Below are positions 31,862 to 34,659 of a stretch of 34,659 nucleotides of DNA, piece by piece (position 1 is the first letter of the stretch; the number at the start of each line of letters is the position of its first letter). The notes beneath the pieces are model-generated. The model searched no databases. It saw only the letters and a list, made by a program, of their open reading frames with translations, and was not told the origin of the DNA. Both the position numbers and the translations under genes were made by a program. This DNA is from Dietzia maris (GTDB taxonomy: Bacteria; Actinomycetota; Actinomycetes; Mycobacteriales; Mycobacteriaceae), in assembly GCF_014144855.1 (NCBI RefSeq), contig NZ_JAALDN010000154.1:1-34659 (forward strand). The letters run 5' to 3'.

Positions 31862-32970
31862 GAGTTCTTCTCCGATGCGGGTAGCCCGAGCGCTGCACTG
31901 ATGGTGCGCTCGTGTGCTCGTTCCAGGGCCAGGCGTTGGTAGTCGGGGGAGGGCAGCGAGTAGATGGACGTCGTCGCGGCGTGTTCGTGGCCGAGCTGGA
32001 GCTGGACGAAGGTGACATCGAAGTTGTCGCCGGTGATCAGCTGGGTCGCATACGAGCGGCGGAAGGAATGCAGGTCGAGTCCGGGAGGGAAACCGAGTTC
32101 GTCGACGAAGGACCTCAGCCGGCCGATCAGGTGCGAGGCACCGACCAGGGCGCCGCTACTGGTGGGGAAGCAGTCGGTGACAGGGTGCCCGTACCGCGGT
32201 AGCCCGTGGCGGATCCACTGGTCGATCATCTCGGCCGACCATGGCCACACGGTCAGCACGGAGCGCACCTTCTTCGCAGAGCCGCGGTGCGGCTTTCCCC
32301 AGCGCACGCGTAGGACGCCATGGTCGCCGAGATAGGGGGCCCGGCTGTTGCGGGAGAAGTCCACCACCTGGAGATGGCGCAGCTCATTGGATCGCAGTCC
32401 CCAGCTGTAAGCGGTCTTGAACGCGATGGCATCGCGCCACGCTGCAACGGCTCCTTTGCGGCCGGAGTCCAGGATTCGCTCGACCTCGAGGTCGGCCAGA
32501 TCGAACAGGGCCTGCAACTCGTGCTGGGTGAATGGGCGCTTGGCCGGGCGTGCCTCGGTGGGCTCGGAGTGAGTGACGCGGTTGAGTTCAGTCACGACCT
32601 GGGCGAAGACTCGACCGAACTGGGTCGCGCTGAGATCGGACCAGTCGTAGCGCGGATCGCAAGCAAAATCGCAGAACAGCTTGATCGCGCCTTGGTAGGA
32701 GCGCACAGTCCCGTGCGAGAGGTTCCGCACCGCACGGGCGTGAGAGAAGAAATCGTCGGCGTCAGCCAGAGTCCATTCCCACGGATAATGCCCCGAGAAG
32801 TCCACGAGATTCAAAACCGCTTTGCGGCGGGTGCCGATCGTGGCCGCCGCGAAGTCCTTTGCCCGCTGCTGGCGGGCCCACCCGTCCAGGACGCTTTCCA
32901 GGAAGACGTCCGGGTCCGGGGCCTGGTCACCGAAAACAGCGAACGTTACGTTGTCGTCGTCGTGGGTCAT
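31858..32970 (-). CDS. Tyrosine-type site-specific recombinase / integrase
   Basis: 370 residues from ATG 32970, chosen for GAGGAGG 6 bp upstream; a start 15 bp earlier is less likely. N-terminal SAM-like core-binding domain: TIGTRRKAVLNLVDF, LADADDFFSHARAVRNLSHG, SYQGAIKLFCDF. The catalytic set is complete: Arg193 (WGLRSNELRHL), a Lys at 233 or 234 (SAKKVRSVL), His301 and Arg304 (LHSFRRSYATQL), His328 (LGHEHA) and nucleophile Tyr337 (TTSIYS), with the usual 9-residue spacing from His328. Integrates or excises DNA by strand exchange through a covalent 3'-phosphotyrosine. First gene of a coupled three-gene module, 256 bp from the dif-like site. Confidence 0.95.
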   Translation of the reverse strand: MTHDDDNVTFAVFGDQAPDPDVFLESVLDGWARQQRAKDFAAATIGTRRKAVLNLVDFSGHYPWEWTLADADDFFSHARAVRNLSHGTVRSYQGAIKLFCDFACDPRYDWSDLSATQFGRVFAQVVTELNRVTHSEPTEARPAKRPFTQHELQALFDLADLEVERILDSGRKGAVAAWRDAIAFKTAYSWGLRSNELRHLQVVDFSRNSRAPYLGDHGVLRVRWGKPHRGSAKKVRSVLTVWPWSAEMIDQWIRHGLPRYGHPVTDCFPTSSGALVGASHLIGRLRSFVDELGFPPGLDLHSFRRSYATQLITGDNFDVTFVQLQLGHEHAATTSIYSLPSPDYQRLALERAHERTISAALGLPASEKNS

Positions 32971-33018
32971 GGTGACCCTCCTCAAAGCCCCGAACGTGAT
33001 TGCGAGTTTCGCACACAG

Positions 33019-33035
33019 ATTGCTTTAACCGCAAT
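33019..33035. promoter_or_regulatory. Short inverted repeat upstream of the integrase gene
   Basis: ATTGC-TTTAACC-GCAAT, with a further ATTGCG half at 32999-33004, about 30-65 bp before the integrase start. Could be an operator for the module's XRE protein. The rest of the 400-bp gap 32971-33370 holds the dif-like site and no gene I can support. Confidence 0.3.
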
Positions 33036-33225
33036 GGGCGACAAGGAAACGCCAGCTCAGGGGTGCTCTGTGCCCGCTCGAAACAGACCTCGCCCATGGC
33101 GAGCACGTCGCCGCGGCCTGCCGCACCAACGCAAGCGATATGCAGGTCGGGGCTAATTCCGGGAAAGGGTCAGATGCTTACCCGAGCCTTCACTATGTGC
33201 GGAGAGCGCAGATAGGGTCCTTTCG

Positions 33226-33253
33226 ACTTTACATAATGTAGATTATCGGCACT
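33226..33253 (-). other. dif: Probable dif site (XerC/XerD chromosome dimer resolution site)
   Basis: 28 bp, read on the minus strand: XerC arm AGTGCCGATAA, 6-bp centre TCTACA, XerD arm TTATGTAAAGT. The 11-6-11 layout and sequence agree with known dif sites: E. coli has GGTGCGCATAA, TGTATA, TTATGTTAAAT, and B. subtilis also ends in TTATGTAAACT. Actinobacterial dif sites as I remember them share GCCGATAAT and ACATTATGT. It stands in an AT-rich island within GC-rich DNA, in a non-coding gap. It could be the chromosomal dif itself or a dif-like attachment site of the neighbouring integrase module. Confidence 0.8.
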
Positions 33254-33370
33254 TCGGGAGTGGGTGGTCCGGTGAGAACCTTCCGGAGTTCGCCACCATC
33301 CGCCGTGCGCACTGCTACGAATGGTCACTGAGGCGACACCGTGTCGCTCGGTAGAGAAAGGTGCGACATC

Positions 33371-33469
33371 ATGCGCGGATCAGTCGAGAACGCTTTCATG
33401 CTCATCCACAACCCTCTGGTGGATCTCTACCAGTGGCTCCTCAGTGTCCTCCCGTCGGACATGGCCTGA
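33371..33469 (+). CDS. Candidate small ORF, 32 residues, amphipathic peptide
   Basis: ATG 33371 preceded by GAGAAAGG at 10 nt; stop TGA 33467-33469. The peptide reads MRGSVENAFMLIHNPLVDLY then QWLLSVLPSDMA, largely helical and amphipathic. Size and character recall the very short cell-wall channel peptides (PorA/PorH type) of corynebacteria, but there is no specific sequence match I can point to, so this is speculation. No other frame in 33254-33666 looks coding. Confidence 0.4.
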   Translation: MRGSVENAFMLIHNPLVDLYQWLLSVLPSDMA

Positions 33470-33666
33470 GTTCCCCGGCGGCGATCCGTCGCCGCCGTTC
33501 GTTGCGAGGCCCCGGGTCGTGGATATGGTCGGTTTACCGCCCGAAGGCACCCCGGGGTCTCGCGGCATCTATCCGCTGCCGCCTCCGTGGGGTCCGCCTA
33601 GTCGGCCCCGATTCGACACAGTGACGTTTCGCGGGTGGGTGTCCCCGACGCAGTGTGTCCGCTGGG

Positions 33667-34659
33667 TCATCCGCCCAGAGCCGCCGGCTGCCTGTCAGTC
33701 CACGGCAGCGCCTGTTCGAGCTGGCCGGCCAGACGCAGCAGCATCGACTCGCCCCCGAGTCCGGCGGTGAAGTGCACCCCCATGGGGACGCCCTCGGGTG
33801 TCCAGTGCAGCGGAAGCGACAGCGCCGGCCGACCGGTCAGGTTGGCCAGCTGGGTGTACGGCACCCAGCTCAGGTTGGCGTCGATGAGCGACTCCACGAA
33901 TCCCGAGTGTCGCAACAGCGGAGCTGTGCGCGTCGCGAGCAAAGCGGTCGCCGCGCGACGCGCGAGCGGCGGGGTGTCCAGCGTGCCGATGTGGGGCGGG
34001 AGATCTGCGAGCGTCGGCGTCATGAGCAAGTCGTAGCCCTCGAAGAAGCTGGTGAGTTCGCCGACGTACTGATCCCGCCGCATCACGGCATCGAGATAGT
34101 CCACGCTGCTCTGCGCCCGGCCGAGTGCCGCCACGATCCGCGTGTCCGTCTCGAAGTCCCGGTCGGCGCACCCCGTCCGGCGCTTGGTGTCCTCGACCGA
34201 CCACGCGAGGTAGGCGAACCAGCTGGTGAGGAAATCGCGGGCCAGAGCCAGGTCGTCCACGGGTTGTGACTCGAGGATGTCGACGTGGTGGCCGAGATCC
34301 TCGAGCGCTCTGGCAGCGGTCTCCACAGCGGCGAGAGCCTGAGGGTGGGGTGAGGAATTGATCGAGGACGCGGTGCACACGCCGATCCGCAGACGTCCGG
34401 GGTCCGCCCCCACCTGGGACCGGAACGACTCCGACGGGGTGGCCGGGACGTACGGCCCGCCCGGCTCCCCTCCCATCAGGACGTCCAGCATCGCAGCCGA
34501 GTCGCGAACCGACCGCGAGATGACGCCATTGGTGGCCGCGCCGTGCATCGCCTCGCCGCGCGCGGGCCCCATCGGGACCAGTCCGCGGCCGGGTTTGAGG
34601 CCGACGAGCCCGCAGCACGCGGCCGGGATGCGGATCGAACCGCCGCCGTCGCTCGCCCC
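33667..34659 (-). CDS. Amidase signature family protein (N-terminus beyond the window)
   Basis: 330 residues visible, the C-terminal two thirds of a family usually about 470-500 long. At the right edge the minus strand reads GASDGGGSIRIPAACCGLVG then LKPGRGLVP, the amidase signature with the cis-Ser (S of GGGSIRIP) and nucleophile-side Ser (GASDGG) of the Ser-cisSer-Lys triad; the Lys lies outside. Further blocks: VISRSVRDSAAMLDVL and the C-terminal PALSLPLHWTPEGVPMGVHF. Such enzymes hydrolyse carboxamides. The frame continues past its first internal Met (34572) to the edge, so the gene is cut by the window, not truncated biologically. Confidence 0.93.
   Translation of the reverse strand, partial: GASDGGGSIRIPAACCGLVGLKPGRGLVPMGPARGEAMHGAATNGVISRSVRDSAAMLDVLMGGEPGGPYVPATPSESFRSQVGADPGRLRIGVCTASSINSSPHPQALAAVETAARALEDLGHHVDILESQPVDDLALARDFLTSWFAYLAWSVEDTKRRTGCADRDFETDTRIVAALGRAQSSVDYLDAVMRRDQYVGELTSFFEGYDLLMTPTLADLPPHIGTLDTPPLARRAATALLATRTAPLLRHSGFVESLIDANLSWVPYTQLANLTGRPALSLPLHWTPEGVPMGVHFTAGLGGESMLLRLAGQLEQALPWTDRQPAALGG

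Noticed and set aside
33505-33565. Long-range inverted repeat CGAGGCCCCGGG / CCCGGGGTCTCG as a terminator
   Set aside because: The loop of about 30 nt and absence of a T tract make termination unlikely; GC-rich chance pairing is common here.
33321-33770. 149-codon plus-strand frame near the right end
   Set aside because: Ser/Arg/Pro-rich text without domains, overlapping the small ORF and the amidase C-terminus on the other strand.

Overview
The window is high-GC actinobacterial DNA. The first 8.3 kb keeps a gene order I know from mycolate-containing Mycobacteriales: sigA, ppgK, suhB, a Cei-like envelope protein, DUF4193, DUF3093, dut, DUF3710, an OB-fold protein and DUF3159, as around Rv2693c-Rv2703 of Mycobacterium tuberculosis. 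My best guess is Dietzia or a near relative; the order is established, the genus is inference.

Layout. 1-8.3 kb: conserved housekeeping block, starting with the tail of a helicase gene and the principal sigma factor. 8.4-11.7 kb: a GYG-repeat membrane protein, then the peroxide-defence module ahpC-ahpD facing oxyR. 11.7-15.5 kb: minus-strand run gnd, DEAD-box helicase, DNA-glycosylase-like gene. 15.8-22.0 kb: a possible FhuF-like protein, a PaaI-type thioesterase, type II NADH dehydrogenase, a cyclopropane-fatty-acid-synthase-like protein that has lost its catalytic residues, an F420-type oxidoreductase, a MaoC-type hydratase and an acyl-CoA thioesterase (lipid and redox metabolism). 22.0-29.2 kb: mixed single genes, including an SRPBCC-GNAT fusion, a cupin, a lactate-permease-type transporter, an MBL-fold hydrolase, a PNPOx-like protein, DUF309, an alpha/beta hydrolase and an SRPBCC protein preceded by a 15-bp minisatellite.

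29.3-33.3 kb looks like accessory DNA with visibly lower GC. It holds a lipoprotein with a SecDF-P1-head-like domain and a tightly overlapping three-gene recombination module: a complete tyrosine integrase, a small XRE-type HTH protein, and a protein with three zinc ribbons joined to a recombinase-like domain that lacks the catalytic residues and is frameshifted near its end. Just beyond the integrase lies a 28-bp sequence with the full architecture of a XerC/XerD dif site (33226-33253). A dif-adjacent integrative module is the most interesting signal here. The window ends with a 32-codon ORF and the C-terminal part of an amidase gene.

Expression signals: several genes show a TANNNT hexamer 6-7 nt before the start codon and no Shine-Dalgarno sequence, the pattern of leaderless transcripts. 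Clear hairpin terminators lie at 278-306, 8295-8332, 9453-9483 and 17114-17148. I saw no tRNA, rRNA, CRISPR array or classical insertion sequence.
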